Shown: positions 41,089 through 49,411, counted from the stretch's first letter. The stretch is DNA of 64,000 nt from Longispora albida DSM 44784 (GCF_000379825.1 NZ_KB903837.1:256762-320761); one strand, 5' to 3'. A program made the numbers and translations. The notes: generated from the letters alone by a model not told the origin.

Positions 41089-43134
41089 TCAGCCGCTGAT
41101 GCTTTCCTTGCCGTTCTCGAGGTGGCCTGCCAGGCGGCGCGCGAAACCCGGTTCCTCGGCGACCGTGATCGTCATGTCGTACCAGCCGTGGGACCTGGCG
41201 GTGCCCTGGATCAGCTCGTACTCCCTGCCGGGCTTGACGTTGATCCGCCGCTCGCCGTCGACGACGAACGTGCGGAGAGCCGGGCCACGGTTGACGAGCG
41301 TGATGGCGAGCTGCCGGGTCAGGCCCCGGATCGCGGTGCGGACCTCGATCTGCTCGGCTCCCGCCCCGGTGAACTCGCGGCGGAAGCCGTTCGGGCCGGT
41401 GACCAGGAGCTGGTAGGTGTCCGTGGCCGGTACGTCCAGTGTGGAGGAACCGAGGACGTCCAGGTGCTGTGGCTTGGTGAACTCGCCGGCGTACGGCCAC
41501 ACGATCAGGTGCGCGCTCGACGGGCCGTCGTTGCGGACGGACAGGACACCGCCGGTGTAGGAGGCGTCGGGCTGGTAGGGGAGCGGGCGGGCCGGGCGGG
41601 TGCCGTCCTCCTGCACCGGCTGCGCCTGGGTGGCCGGGGGTACGGGGCGCCAGCGGGGAGTGGCCGGCGGGGTCGGGGCCGGGCTCGTCACGGCCGGCTG
41701 CCTGCGCCCGCGGTCGAAGCAGAAGGCGGAGGTGAGGTCGCCGGCCACGGTACGCCGCCAGGTGCTGATGTTCGGCTCTGCGACGCCCAGCCACTCCTCG
41801 GTGAACCGGACCATCGAGGTGTGGTCGAAGGTCTCCGAGCAGACGTACCCGCCGACGGTCCACGGGGACACCACGATCATGGGTACCCGGATACCGAGGC
41901 CGATCGGCTGGCCGTCGACCCACTCGTCCTTGAAGGCAGCCGGGGGCACGGGCGGCGGGACGTGGTCGAAGTAGCCGTCGTTCTCGTCGTACGTGATGAA
42001 CAGGGCGGTGCTCGCCCACACGTCCGGGTTCGAGGCGAGGGCGTCGAGCACCTGGTACGTGATGTTCGCGCTGGCTGCGGGGGAGGAGGCGCCGGGGTGC
42101 TCGGAGTCCTTCGCTGAGGGTACGAGATAGGAGACCTGGGGCAGGGTGCCAGCCTCGACGTCGGCGCGGAAGGCCGCGGCGAGCGTGCCGGGGCGAACGC
42201 GGTGCAGGGCGCGCTCGAACCGGGCGCGCTCACCCGGCTCCAGTGTGGCCACTCCGGCTGCCAGCGCCTCGAAGAGCGGGGCCGGGTCGGCGGCGGCGGA
42301 CACCTTGCCGTAGAAGGAGTCCAGGCTCTTCAGGCCGAGGCCGGCCAGCGCCTTGCGGGCGATCTGCTTGAACGGCGCGTGGAACTCCAGGTTGTTGTCC
42401 TGGTAGTTGTCCCACTCCTGGTACACCTTCCAGGTCTTGCCTGCCTGTTCGAGGCGCTCGGCGTAGGTGCCCCAGGTGTAGCCGGGGTGGGTGTCCTCGG
42501 CGTAGGCGGAGTTGCCGGTGGCCCGCTTGCCGTTCGGCTCGTAGCCGATCGTGCCGCTGACGTGGTAGTTGCGGTTCGGGCTGGTGGAGCTCATCACCGA
42601 GCAGTGGTAGGCGTCGCAGATCGTGAACGTGTCGGCCAGCTCGTAGTGGAACGGCAGGTCGGTGCGGTCGTAGTACGCCATCGTCGCGGCACCCTTGGCG
42701 CCGATCCAGCCGTCGAACCAGCCCTCGGCCCAGGCCTTGTGCCCGTCGGCCCAGCCGTGCGGCAGGTCGCCGATGTAGTGGATGTCCTTGTTTCCGGCCT
42801 TCGCGGCCTCGCGCACCGAGAAGGGCAGCACCTCGCCCCCGGCCGTGCCGGGCTTGGGCTGGGCGAAGACGCTCCTGCCACTGCGCTGCCGGACGGCGTT
42901 GGGGTCACCGAAGCCCCGCACGCCGCGCAGCGAGCCGTAGTAATGATCGAAAGACCTGTTTTCCTGTACCAGGTAGACGACGTGCTTGATCGCCGGCAGC
43001 CCGCCGGGCTTGGCCGGCTGGGCGAGCGCGGCCTGGACGGACGGCGGCAGGAGCGAGGCGGCGGCGACGGCACCGGCCGAGGCGGCACCGTAACCGAGTA
43101 CCGCGCGGCGGCTGAGGGGCAGCGAGTCAGACAT
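41089..43134 (-). CDS. Secreted phospholipase C (phosphoesterase family, Tat-exported)
   Basis: The 681-aa precursor has a twin-arginine signal (SRRAVLGYGAASAGAVAAASLL). The phosphoesterase domain shows the acid-phosphatase/PLC motifs IKHVVYLVQENRSFDHYYGSL, ITYDENDGYFDHVPPP and VPMIVVSPWTVGG. Two C-terminal beta domains typical of bacterial non-haemolytic PLC follow (about 460-680). It cleaves phosphocholine-type lipids outside the cell. The ATG at 43134 gives a complete Tat signal. A DasR-like box lies 73 bp upstream between this gene and the carbonic anhydrase gene, suggesting control by amino-sugar status. Confidence 0.9.
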   Translation of the reverse strand: MSDSLPLSRRAVLGYGAASAGAVAAASLLPPSVQAALAQPAKPGGLPAIKHVVYLVQENRSFDHYYGSLRGVRGFGDPNAVRQRSGRSVFAQPKPGTAGGEVLPFSVREAAKAGNKDIHYIGDLPHGWADGHKAWAEGWFDGWIGAKGAATMAYYDRTDLPFHYELADTFTICDAYHCSVMSSTSPNRNYHVSGTIGYEPNGKRATGNSAYAEDTHPGYTWGTYAERLEQAGKTWKVYQEWDNYQDNNLEFHAPFKQIARKALAGLGLKSLDSFYGKVSAAADPAPLFEALAAGVATLEPGERARFERALHRVRPGTLAAAFRADVEAGTLPQVSYLVPSAKDSEHPGASSPAASANITYQVLDALASNPDVWASTALFITYDENDGYFDHVPPPVPPAAFKDEWVDGQPIGLGIRVPMIVVSPWTVGGYVCSETFDHTSMVRFTEEWLGVAEPNISTWRRTVAGDLTSAFCFDRGRRQPAVTSPAPTPPATPRWRPVPPATQAQPVQEDGTRPARPLPYQPDASYTGGVLSVRNDGPSSAHLIVWPYAGEFTKPQHLDVLGSSTLDVPATDTYQLLVTGPNGFRREFTGAGAEQIEVRTAIRGLTRQLAITLVNRGPALRTFVVDGERRINVKPGREYELIQGTARSHGWYDMTITVAEEPGFARRLAGHLENGKESISG

Positions 43135-43206
43135 GAGCCGTGTCTATCCACTGATCATGGCTCTGGAGTGAACTCCGCCGAAACCCCAGGCCAGGCTGGC
43201 GCGGCC

Positions 43207-43222
43207 AGTGGTCTGGACCACT
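43207..43222. promoter_or_regulatory. DasR-like operator (dre) between phospholipase C and carbonic anhydrase genes
   Basis: AGTGGTCTGGACCACT matches the Streptomyces DasR site with core TGGTCTAGACCA at 11 of 12 core positions. DasR is a GntR-family repressor released by glucosamine-6-phosphate. The site lies 73 bp from the phospholipase start and 54 bp from the carbonic anhydrase start. Confidence 0.6.
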
Positions 43223-43275
43223 AGCTCGTGTGCCATTCCCGAAACTCTGGGCGGGCTGCCCGCGTTGGGCAGGGT

Positions 43276-44037
43276 ATGGATGACTTACGGGCGTACCTGC
43301 TCTCCGGGCCGCGCCGCACCCCGCCGCTCTCCGCCCCGGTACCCGTCCCCGCTCCTGTCCCGAAGTTCTTCAGCCGCAGGCTGCTGCTCCGCGCGGGCCT
43401 GGCCGGCGCCGGGCTGGCCTGGCTGGGCGCCGACACCGTCCGCGCCTCGGAGACCCCGCCGGCCGTGGCGCACGACCCGGTGTCTGCCGAGTACGCGCTG
43501 CGCCTTCTCAAAGCCGGCAACCAGAGATACGCCAGGAACCACGAGGTCCACCCGGACGCGAGCGCCGGGCACCGCAGCCGCGTCGCGTCGGGCCAGCACC
43601 CGTTCGCGCTGGTCGTGGGCTGCGTCGACTCCCGCGTACCACCGGAACTCGTCTTCGACCTCGGCCTCGGTGACCTGCTCGTCGTCCGGACCGCCGGGCA
43701 CGTCCTCGACGCCGTCGCGCTGGCGAGTGTCGAGTTCGGAGTGAAGGAACTGCACGTGCCGCTCGTGGTCGTGCTCGGGCACTCGCGATGCGGGGCGGTG
43801 ACGGCCGCTGTCCAGCACGTGCTGTCCGGTACCGCGGCTCCGGGGCGGCTCGGGGTACTCGTCGAGCAGATCGCGCCAGCCGTGCGCGAGGCGCGGACCC
43901 GGCCGGGAGACCTGGTGCAGAACACGGTCCGGTGCCATGTCGACCGGGTACGGCGCGAGCTGGCGGCTGAGGACAGCTGCCGGGTGGTCGGGGCGCGCTA
44001 CGACCTCGACACCGGCCGGGTCAGCTTCACGGGATGA
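43276..44037 (+). CDS. Beta-carbonic anhydrase with Tat-like export signal
   Basis: The 253-aa protein has zinc ligands Cys116, His169 and Cys172 (GCVDSRVPPE and GHSRCGAV) and the Asp118-Arg120 dyad of beta-class carbonic anhydrases. The N-terminal 60 residues contain a Pro-rich stretch and a twin-arginine segment SRRLLLRAGLAGAGLAWLG, so the enzyme is likely exported or membrane-anchored, which is unusual for this normally cytoplasmic class. It interconverts CO2 and bicarbonate. I chose the ATG at 43276; an upstream in-frame GTG at 43228 is possible and would leave the Tat motif 48 residues in. Confidence 0.85.
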   Translation: MDDLRAYLLSGPRRTPPLSAPVPVPAPVPKFFSRRLLLRAGLAGAGLAWLGADTVRASETPPAVAHDPVSAEYALRLLKAGNQRYARNHEVHPDASAGHRSRVASGQHPFALVVGCVDSRVPPELVFDLGLGDLLVVRTAGHVLDAVALASVEFGVKELHVPLVVVLGHSRCGAVTAAVQHVLSGTAAPGRLGVLVEQIAPAVREARTRPGDLVQNTVRCHVDRVRRELAAEDSCRVVGARYDLDTGRVSFTG

Positions 44038-44059
44038 CGTGAGGCTGACCCGGCCGGTG
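44010..44059. terminator. 16-bp hairpin overlapping the carbonic anhydrase stop
   Basis: The arms 44010-44025 and 44044-44059 (CACCGGCCGGGTCAGC and its complement) are perfect, with an extra inner TCAC/GTGA stem; the stop codon lies in the loop. It separates the convergent carbonic anhydrase and PRC-barrel genes. Confidence 0.75.
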
Positions 44060-44074
44060 CCGAGGCGGCAGATC

Positions 44075-44428
44075 CTAGAAGAACGGCCTGCCGTAGTACG
44101 TGCCGAGGCTGTCCCGGTACGTGGCGTCGTCACGGAGATCCTTGCCGTACGGCGGGGAGTCCTTGATCTGCTCCTTGGTCCTGGCCACGTACACCTTCCG
44201 GTTGGCCACGTCCACCTGGCTGATCACTCCGGCCGGCAGCATCACGAGGCTGCCGAAGATCCACGGGCCGGTGTCGACCACCAGGTACGAGCCGCCCGCG
44301 TCGTGCGTCGCCTCGTCAACATGGCCGATGCTGCCGTCGGTCGCTTCCACCGAGTATCCGGCCAGGTCGGTCACACCGGGGGCGTAGCCAGACGTGGCAG
44401 GGTAGTTCCACGGGTCCCAGTTCGTCAT
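44075..44428 (-). CDS. PRC-barrel domain protein
   Basis: The 117-aa protein has a PRC-barrel pattern: LAGYSVEATDGSIGHVDEATHD, then YLVVDTGPWIFGSLVMLPAGVISQVDVANRKVYV. A C-terminal tail rich in Tyr and Asp (KDSPPYGKDLRDDATYRDSLGTYY) follows. Actinobacterial PRC-barrel proteins are often stress-induced. The ATG at 44428 has GGAGG 5 bases upstream. A sigma-B-like promoter (minus strand 44497-44472) lies just upstream. Confidence 0.85.
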   Translation of the reverse strand: MTNWDPWNYPATSGYAPGVTDLAGYSVEATDGSIGHVDEATHDAGGSYLVVDTGPWIFGSLVMLPAGVISQVDVANRKVYVARTKEQIKDSPPYGKDLRDDATYRDSLGTYYGRPFF

Positions 44429-44471
44429 GACGCCTCCAAGAGTCCTGTTTGCGTCTGTCCTCGGTGGTGGG

Positions 44472-44497
44472 TTACCCGGAGGTTTCCGCCCGCAAAC
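44472..44497 (-). promoter_or_regulatory. Sigma-B-like promoter of the PRC-barrel gene
   Basis: On the minus strand GTTT (44497-44494) and GGGTAA (44477-44472) are 16 bp apart, like the actinobacterial sigma-B consensus GTTT-N14-16-GGGTA. An opposite-strand GTTT-N13-GGGTAC overlaps it and could serve the SnoaL-like gene. Confidence 0.4.
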
Positions 44498-44518
44498 CGG
44501 GTACGGCACAATCGCGGG

Positions 44519-44881
44519 ATGGATGCGATCGCCCCGCCCGCCGGATCGCCGGTGACCCAGACTCCCGCCGAAGTGGTCGAGCGGCAGCTGGCCGCGTACA
44601 ACGCCCACGACCTGGAGGCCTTCGCGGGGTGCTACGCGGAGGAGACCAGGATCGACTACCCGGACGGGTCGGTCATCCAGGGCCGGGACGCCGTGCGGGA
44701 GGCGTACGCCGCGCAGTTCGCCGAGGGCAGGTGCCGGGCGGAGATCGCCGGCCGGCTGACCGAGGGCGGCTGGGTCGTCGACCACGAGGTGGCCCACGGG
44801 CTGGCGGAAGAGCCGGTCCGGCTCCTCGTCGCGTACCGGGTCACGGACGGGCTGATCGACCGGGTGCGCTTCCTCCGCTAG
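44519..44881 (+). CDS. SnoaL-like (NTF2-fold) protein
   Basis: The 120-aa protein shows the SnoaL-like pattern VVERQLAAYNAHDLEAFAGCYAEETRIDYPDGSVIQGRDAVREAY, then a beta-rich half ending VAYRVTDGLIDRVRFLR. These small cone-shaped proteins act as steroid isomerases, polyketide cyclases or ligand binders; no catalytic assignment is possible here. The ATG at 44519 has no clear ribosome site; it diverges from the PRC-barrel gene. Confidence 0.82.
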   Translation: MDAIAPPAGSPVTQTPAEVVERQLAAYNAHDLEAFAGCYAEETRIDYPDGSVIQGRDAVREAYAAQFAEGRCRAEIAGRLTEGGWVVDHEVAHGLAEEPVRLLVAYRVTDGLIDRVRFLR

Positions 44882-44920
44882 CCGCCGGGGTCCTCGGCTG
44901 GACGTGGCGCTGGGCTCGGC

Positions 44921-45364
44921 TCAGCCCTCTGCGAGGGAGGCCAGGACCGCCAGCAGCTGGGGTGGCTCGACATCGCCGGTCAGGTCCTTCAGGTCCGCCT
45001 CGGTCACCCAGGCGTGCGAGACCAGGTTGCCGGTCTCGTCGGGCATGAGGCCGGCCGGCCGGACCTCCGGCGTGCCCGCGTACCTGGCCAGGAAGAACGC
45101 TTCCGCGCCGCCGTAGTGCTTGCCGTTCCAGCGGACGTCGCGCTCGACCATCACGTACCGCTCGCCGATCCGGGCGGGATCGAGGCCCGTCTCCTCGGCG
45201 AGTTCGCGGCGGGCTGTGTCCAGGTAGGACTCGCCGTCCTCGACGCCGCCGCCGGGAGGTTCCCAGACGAGGTGGCCGTCGAAGGGGTCACGCCACTGGA
45301 TGAGCAGGATCCGCCCGTTCTCGTCGAGGCAGAGGACGCGGACGGCTGGCCGGTGGATGATCAC
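44921..45364 (-). CDS. NUDIX hydrolase
   Basis: The 147-aa protein has the full NUDIX box GGGVEDGESYLDTARRELAEETGLD (about residues 38-62), with metal-binding Glu residues in REL-x-EE. It probably hydrolyses a nucleoside diphosphate derivative; the substrate is unknown. The GTG at 45364 begins VIIHRPAVRVLCLDENGRILL, a normal NUDIX N-terminus. It ends about 40 bp from the convergent SnoaL gene and follows the ABC exporter genes on the same strand. Confidence 0.85.
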   Translation of the reverse strand: MIIHRPAVRVLCLDENGRILLIQWRDPFDGHLVWEPPGGGVEDGESYLDTARRELAEETGLDPARIGERYVMVERDVRWNGKHYGGAEAFFLARYAGTPEVRPAGLMPDETGNLVSHAWVTEADLKDLTGDVEPPQLLAVLASLAEG

Positions 45365-45414
45365 ACGTGGACTGTACGCAGGGGGCGTGGTCTGCGCGGG
45401 GTCGCGAGTGGACG

Positions 45415-46122
45415 CTACGCGTCCCGGTACACGAAAGCGAAGTAGGCGCAGGCGGCGACGGCCAGTGACCAGAGGCCGAAGATCCCCAGCCCGCCCCAGC
45501 CCCCGTCCGTCAGGCTCTGGGCCTGCAGGGCGTTGGTGAACGGCAGGATGTCCGCGATCCACGGGAAGCGCCCGCCGAACACCGACACCAGCGGCACCTC
45601 GACGATCAGCGCGATGACGAGCGGCAGGACGATGCCGAGCGCGGTGTTCCTGGTCAGGGCGGCGATGCCGAAACCCCAGGCCAGCCAGCCGATCACGACC
45701 ACAGCGACCCGGGCGGCGAGCGCCCAGACGGCACCGCTGAGCCCGAGCGTCTGCCCGGCCACGGCGGCGATGACAACACAGGCCGCCGCGGCGACCAGGA
45801 ACACGGCGAGCGCGAACGCTCCCGCCACGGCCAGCTTGGCCGCGAAGACCGCCGGCCGGATCGGGAAGAGCGTGAGCGTCGACCGGATCGTGCCGAACCG
45901 GTACTCCTGGCCGATCGACTGCGCCCCGAACCCCGCGAACACGAACCCTCCGAAGAGGAGCGGCAGGGTCAGGCAGGCCGCCAGGTTGCCCGGGCCGTCC
46001 GGCTCGGCGGGCGTGTTGGCGACGATGAGCGCCTGGAACGCCCCGGCCAGCACGATCGCGATCGCGGCCAGGATCCACGTCCCGGGCACGGACGAGATCC
46101 GCCGCCACTCGTACTGGATCAT
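45415..46122 (-). CDS. ABC-2 type exporter permease
   Basis: The 235-aa protein has six predicted transmembrane segments with ABC-2 membrane features, for example an early IGQEYRFGTIRSTLTLFPIRP cytoplasmic loop typical of these permeases. It overlaps the stop of the ATPase gene by 4 bases (46119-46122) and forms an exporter with it. The substrate is unknown; lipid, antibiotic or peptide efflux are all possible. Confidence 0.85.
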   Translation of the reverse strand: MIQYEWRRISSVPGTWILAAIAIVLAGAFQALIVANTPAEPDGPGNLAACLTLPLLFGGFVFAGFGAQSIGQEYRFGTIRSTLTLFPIRPAVFAAKLAVAGAFALAVFLVAAAACVVIAAVAGQTLGLSGAVWALAARVAVVVIGWLAWGFGIAALTRNTALGIVLPLVIALIVEVPLVSVFGGRFPWIADILPFTNALQAQSLTDGGWGGLGIFGLWSLAVAACAYFAFVYRDA

Positions 46123-47051
46123 CCGGCTACTCCTCCTGGTCCGCGCTCGTTCTGCGCCGCGTACTCCTGATGGTCCGAGGTCAGCTCGAGGAAGGCCTGC
46201 TCCAGGCTGGCCGTCCGCGTGGTCAGCTCACGCACCGGCTGCCCGCAGTGGAACGCGACCTCGCCGACCTTCTCGGTCGTCGTCCCGCTGACGGCCACGC
46301 CGTCGGGACCCTCGCGGACGGCCGACAGGCCCTCGGCGAGCAGGTGACCGAGCAGCGACACCGGGTCGGGCACACGGACCAGCACGTCGTTGCGGGTGCT
46401 CCGGGCGACGAAGGCCGCCAGCGGCTCGTGCGCGATCAGCCTGCCCCGGCCGATCACCACGAGATCGTCGGCCATGAGCTGCATCTCCGACATGAGATGG
46501 CTGGAGACGAAGACGACCTTGCCGTGGGAGGCGTACGCCCGGATGAAGTCACGCAGCCACGCGATCGACTGCGGATCGAGCCCGTTGGCCGGCTCGTCGA
46601 GCAGGAGAACGGCAGGCTCGGCGAGGATCGCGCTGGCCAGGCCGAGCCGCTGGCCCATGCCGAGCGAGAACCCCCTCGGGCGCTTGCCGGCCACGGTGCC
46701 CAGCCCGACCTGCTCGATCACCTCGTCGACCCGGTGATCCCGGACCCCGCTGCCGGCCGCGAGCATCCGCAGGTGCGCCCGCGCCGTCCGGTTCGGATGG
46801 AAGGACTTCGCGTCGAGATGCGCCCCGGCGACCCGGCCGGGGACGGGATGCTCCGCGAGCTGCCGCCCGTCGTAGAGCGTGCGGCCGTCACCGTGGTCGA
46901 GCCCGAGCATCAGCCGCATCGTCGTGCTCTTGCCGCTGCCGTTCGGCCCCAGGAACCCCGTGACCCGGCCCGGTTCGAGCACGAAGCTGACCTCGTCGAC
47001 CGCGCGCTTCGACCCGAACGACTTCCCGAGGCCGGCCGCTTCCACAATCAT
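46119..47051 (-). CDS. ABC exporter ATPase
   Basis: The 310-aa ATPase has Walker A GPNGSGKST (35-43), signature FSLGMGQRLGLA (a degenerate LSGGQ), Walker B AVLLLDEPANGLDP and the switch His in SSHLMSEM. A C-terminal extension of about 85 residues (from LIAHEPLAAFV) is typical of drug or lantibiotic self-protection exporters (DrrA/CcmA-like). The ATG at 47051 starts the operon with the ABC-2 permease. Confidence 0.9.
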   Translation of the reverse strand: MIVEAAGLGKSFGSKRAVDEVSFVLEPGRVTGFLGPNGSGKSTTMRLMLGLDHGDGRTLYDGRQLAEHPVPGRVAGAHLDAKSFHPNRTARAHLRMLAAGSGVRDHRVDEVIEQVGLGTVAGKRPRGFSLGMGQRLGLASAILAEPAVLLLDEPANGLDPQSIAWLRDFIRAYASHGKVVFVSSHLMSEMQLMADDLVVIGRGRLIAHEPLAAFVARSTRNDVLVRVPDPVSLLGHLLAEGLSAVREGPDGVAVSGTTTEKVGEVAFHCGQPVRELTTRTASLEQAFLELTSDHQEYAAQNERGPGGVAG

Positions 47052-47209
47052 GACGAAGAGCTTATTTTGTACCGGGAACGGCGTTCACACTTCCCACGAT
47101 ATTCCCCGCACCGCTCCCGGCAACGCCCGGGCGCCCCGCCCGGCGCACCACACCCGGCCGCGAACCCGCCCCGCAGCCCCCGCCGTCCGTCCACTCCGTC
47201 ACCGCGCGG

Positions 47210-47370
47210 GCTCCCGCGGCCTGCCGGCCGCACGCCCGTGCTCCCCAGCCACCCACCACGCGCCCGGCCCGAACCTCACGCGCTACCGCGCGCCAGACCT
47301 CAACCCACGCGCTACCGCGCGCCCTCGCTCACGCTCGGGACCCGCTCCGCTCCCGCGGCCTGCCGGCCGC
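47210..47370. repeat. GC-rich tract with two pairs of direct repeats
   Basis: A 22-bp sequence beginning GCTCCCGCGGCC occurs at 47210-47231 and 47349-47370. An 18-bp sequence, CACGCGCTACCGCGCGCC, occurs at 47277-47294 and 47306-47323. The stretch 47052-47429 has no convincing gene on either strand and is unusually C-rich on the plus strand. It separates the ABC exporter genes from a small hypothetical gene. Confidence 0.55.
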
Positions 47371-47429
47371 GCCGCTCCGCGGCCCTGCGCACCACCGCGG
47401 CCCCACTCACCACAGGGAACAACCACCCC

Positions 47430-47753
47430 TCACCCCTGCTCCACCAGCTCCCACCGGCTCCCCGGCTGTGGCTGGATCAGGTACGAGCGGCCGCGCTGTA
47501 GCGGCTCGGCGCGGTCGGTGAGTGGCAGGGCGGAGATCGGCTCGCCGAGCTGGGTCAGCCGGGCCTGGCCCCACTGGCCACCACGGATGATCCAGTCCCA
47601 GCCGTCGTGGCTGAGCAGGTAGGTGGTGTCCGGCTCGAGCCAGTACGGCCGCATCCCGTCGCATTCCAGCCTCAGCCGGGTGATCCGGGCCGACCCGAGA
47701 TCGGGGTCGTGGTGGGTGTCCAGAATGCCGAGCGCCGTTGTCAGCAAAGCCAT
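47430..47753 (-). CDS. Hypothetical protein, 107 aa
   Basis: The product is cytoplasmic and beta-rich with several Trp residues (YLLSHDGWDWIIRGGQWGQARL). No family is recognised. GGAGGAGG abuts the ATG at 47753, which is too close for optimal initiation; the TTG two codons later would have correct spacing and may be the true start. Codon bias supports a real gene. Confidence 0.5.
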   Translation of the reverse strand: MALLTTALGILDTHHDPDLGSARITRLRLECDGMRPYWLEPDTTYLLSHDGWDWIIRGGQWGQARLTQLGEPISALPLTDRAEPLQRGRSYLIQPQPGSRWELVEQG

Positions 47754-47872
47754 CCTCCTCCGCCAGCAGTACCAGCCTGTTCACCAGTACGTCAGCGGCG
47801 GCAGGGCCAGCGTTACGCCACGCCGGCCCACCACACCCGGGCCACGCCCCCGCGAGCGGGACGACCCAGGGC

Positions 47873-48892
47873 CTACCCCAGCCGGACCAGCATCTTCCCC
47901 GTGTTGGCTCCGCCCAGCATCCCGATGAACGCCTCGGCGGCGTTGCCGATGCCGTCGACGACGGTCTCCTCGACCTCCAGCTTGCCGTCCTTCAGCCAGC
48001 CGGCGACCTGCTGGGCGAACTGCGGGGCCAGTTCCTGGTGGTCCCCGACGAGCATGCCCTTGAGGGTCAGCCGCTTGCCGATCGCCAGCCCGAGGTTCGA
48101 CGGCCCGGCCACCGGCCCGGTCGCGTTGTACATGCTGATCGCCCCGCACATCGCGACCCGCCCGAAGGGGCGCATCGTCGAGATCGCGGCCTCCAGGTGC
48201 TCACCGCCCACGTTGTCGAAGTAGACGTCGACGCCGTCCGGCACGGCTGCCTTGAGCTGCCCGCGCACGTCCCCGGCCTTGTAGTCGATCGCCGCGTCGT
48301 AGCCGAACTGCTCGACGAGCCGCTTCGCCTTCTCCGGCCCGCCTGCCGACCCGACGACCACGCTCGCGCCGAGCAGCTTCGCGAACTGGCCGGCCAGGCT
48401 CCCGACCGCCCCGGCCGCGCCCGACACGAACACGGTCTCGCCCGGCTGGAACTGTGCCACTTCCAGCAGCCCCGCGTACGCGGTGAGCCCCGGCATGCCC
48501 AGCACACCCAGGTAGGCGCTGGCGGGTGCCAGTTCCGTGTCGACGATCCGCCCGGCCGTGAGCAGGGCGTATTCCCGCCAGCCCGCCGAGTGCAGCACGT
48601 GCGCGCCGACCGGGTAGTCAGGGTGCTCGGAGGCGACGATCTCGCCGACCGCCCCGCCGTCCATGACCTCGCCGAGCTGGAACGGGGGCAGGTACGACTT
48701 CACGTCGTTCATCCGGCCCCGCATGTAGGGGTCGACGGACATCCACGTGTTGCGGACCAGGAACTGGCCGGGGCCGGGTGCCGGCACCTCGACGCTCACC
48801 AGCGCGAAGTCAGAGGGCTTCGGGGCGCCGACGGGCCGGGCGGCAAGATGTACTTCGCGGCTCATGACCGGAAACGTCACAGGAGAACTCAT
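47873..48892 (-). CDS. Zinc-independent MDR-family NADP-dependent oxidoreductase
   Basis: The 339-aa protein belongs to the medium-chain dehydrogenase/reductase group of leukotriene B4 12-hydroxydehydrogenase/CurA-like double-bond reductases. Visible features are DPYMRGRMNDVKSY near the substrate site and the nucleotide-binding motif VSGAAGAVGSLAGQFAKLLGA, followed by DYKAGD and YFDNVGGEHL. No zinc-binding Cys cluster is present. It reduces alpha,beta-unsaturated carbonyls using NADPH. A divergent MarR gene and a 14-bp palindrome suggest induction by a reactive compound. Confidence 0.88.
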   Translation of the reverse strand: MSSPVTFPVMSREVHLAARPVGAPKPSDFALVSVEVPAPGPGQFLVRNTWMSVDPYMRGRMNDVKSYLPPFQLGEVMDGGAVGEIVASEHPDYPVGAHVLHSAGWREYALLTAGRIVDTELAPASAYLGVLGMPGLTAYAGLLEVAQFQPGETVFVSGAAGAVGSLAGQFAKLLGASVVVGSAGGPEKAKRLVEQFGYDAAIDYKAGDVRGQLKAAVPDGVDVYFDNVGGEHLEAAISTMRPFGRVAMCGAISMYNATGPVAGPSNLGLAIGKRLTLKGMLVGDHQELAPQFAQQVAGWLKDGKLEVEETVVDGIGNAAEAFIGMLGGANTGKMLVRLG

Positions 48893-48909
48893 GGCCCCAC
48901 GCTACCACT

Positions 48910-48923
48910 TGCGTGCGCACGCA
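48910..48923. promoter_or_regulatory. 14-bp palindrome between the MDR oxidoreductase and MarR genes
   Basis: TGCGTGCGCACGCA is a perfect palindrome in the 45-bp gap of a divergent pair, positioned as an operator for the MarR protein. Confidence 0.6.
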
Positions 48924-48937
48924 CATATACTTGACGA

Positions 48938-49411
48938 GTGACCTTCGATACCCACGGTGACCGCCGCAACCAGGACCCCGGCCAGCACCCGAGCCCGATC
49001 CCCGACCCGGCCTTCTACGGCCTGATCTGGGCGGGCAACGCCCTCACCTGCCTGGTCGACAAGGCCCTCAGCGCCCGGCACAACATGCCGCTGTCCTGGT
49101 TCGAGGCGCTGTTCTGGCTCGCGCAGCAGTCGGAGCCGGTCACCGCGACGCAGCTCGGCGAGGCGGCCATGCTGTCCCGCAGCCGCCTGTCGCGGGTGCT
49201 CGACGAGCTGGCCGCCCGGGGCCTGATCACGCGCGAGCCGAGCCCGGCCGACGCCCGGGCCACCGTGGTGGCCCTGACCCCGGCCGGGCAGGAGCTGTAC
49301 GCGGCTGCCGACGAGACCCGCCGGGAGGTCATCGCGCCGTACTTCACCGACAAGCTGACTGCCGCCGAGCTCGCCACGCTCACAGCCATCTGGCGCAAAC
49401 TCCGCACGTAA
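48938..49411 (+). CDS. MarR-family transcriptional regulator
   Basis: The 157-aa protein has a winged helix with MSWFEALFWLAQQSE-like helix 2 (LSWFEALFWLA), recognition helix LSRSRLSRVLDELAARGLITRE and wing SPADARATVVALT. The Trp-Phe-Glu-Ala pattern is common in MarR proteins beside oxidoreductases. The GTG at 48938 is 46 bp from the divergent oxidoreductase start and 14 bp from the palindrome. It probably represses both genes. Confidence 0.85.
   Translation: MTFDTHGDRRNQDPGQHPSPIPDPAFYGLIWAGNALTCLVDKALSARHNMPLSWFEALFWLAQQSEPVTATQLGEAAMLSRSRLSRVLDELAARGLITREPSPADARATVVALTPAGQELYAAADETRREVIAPYFTDKLTAAELATLTAIWRKLRT

Noticed and set aside
38414-42019. 1,201-codon frame spanning two converging genes
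   Set aside because: It crosses the terminator at 41036-41077, overlaps three real genes in another frame and has shadow-like composition.
45415-47051. Lantibiotic immunity exporter linked with the small peptides
   Set aside because: The ABC pair resembles such exporters but lies 20 kb away with unrelated genes between; no link can be shown.
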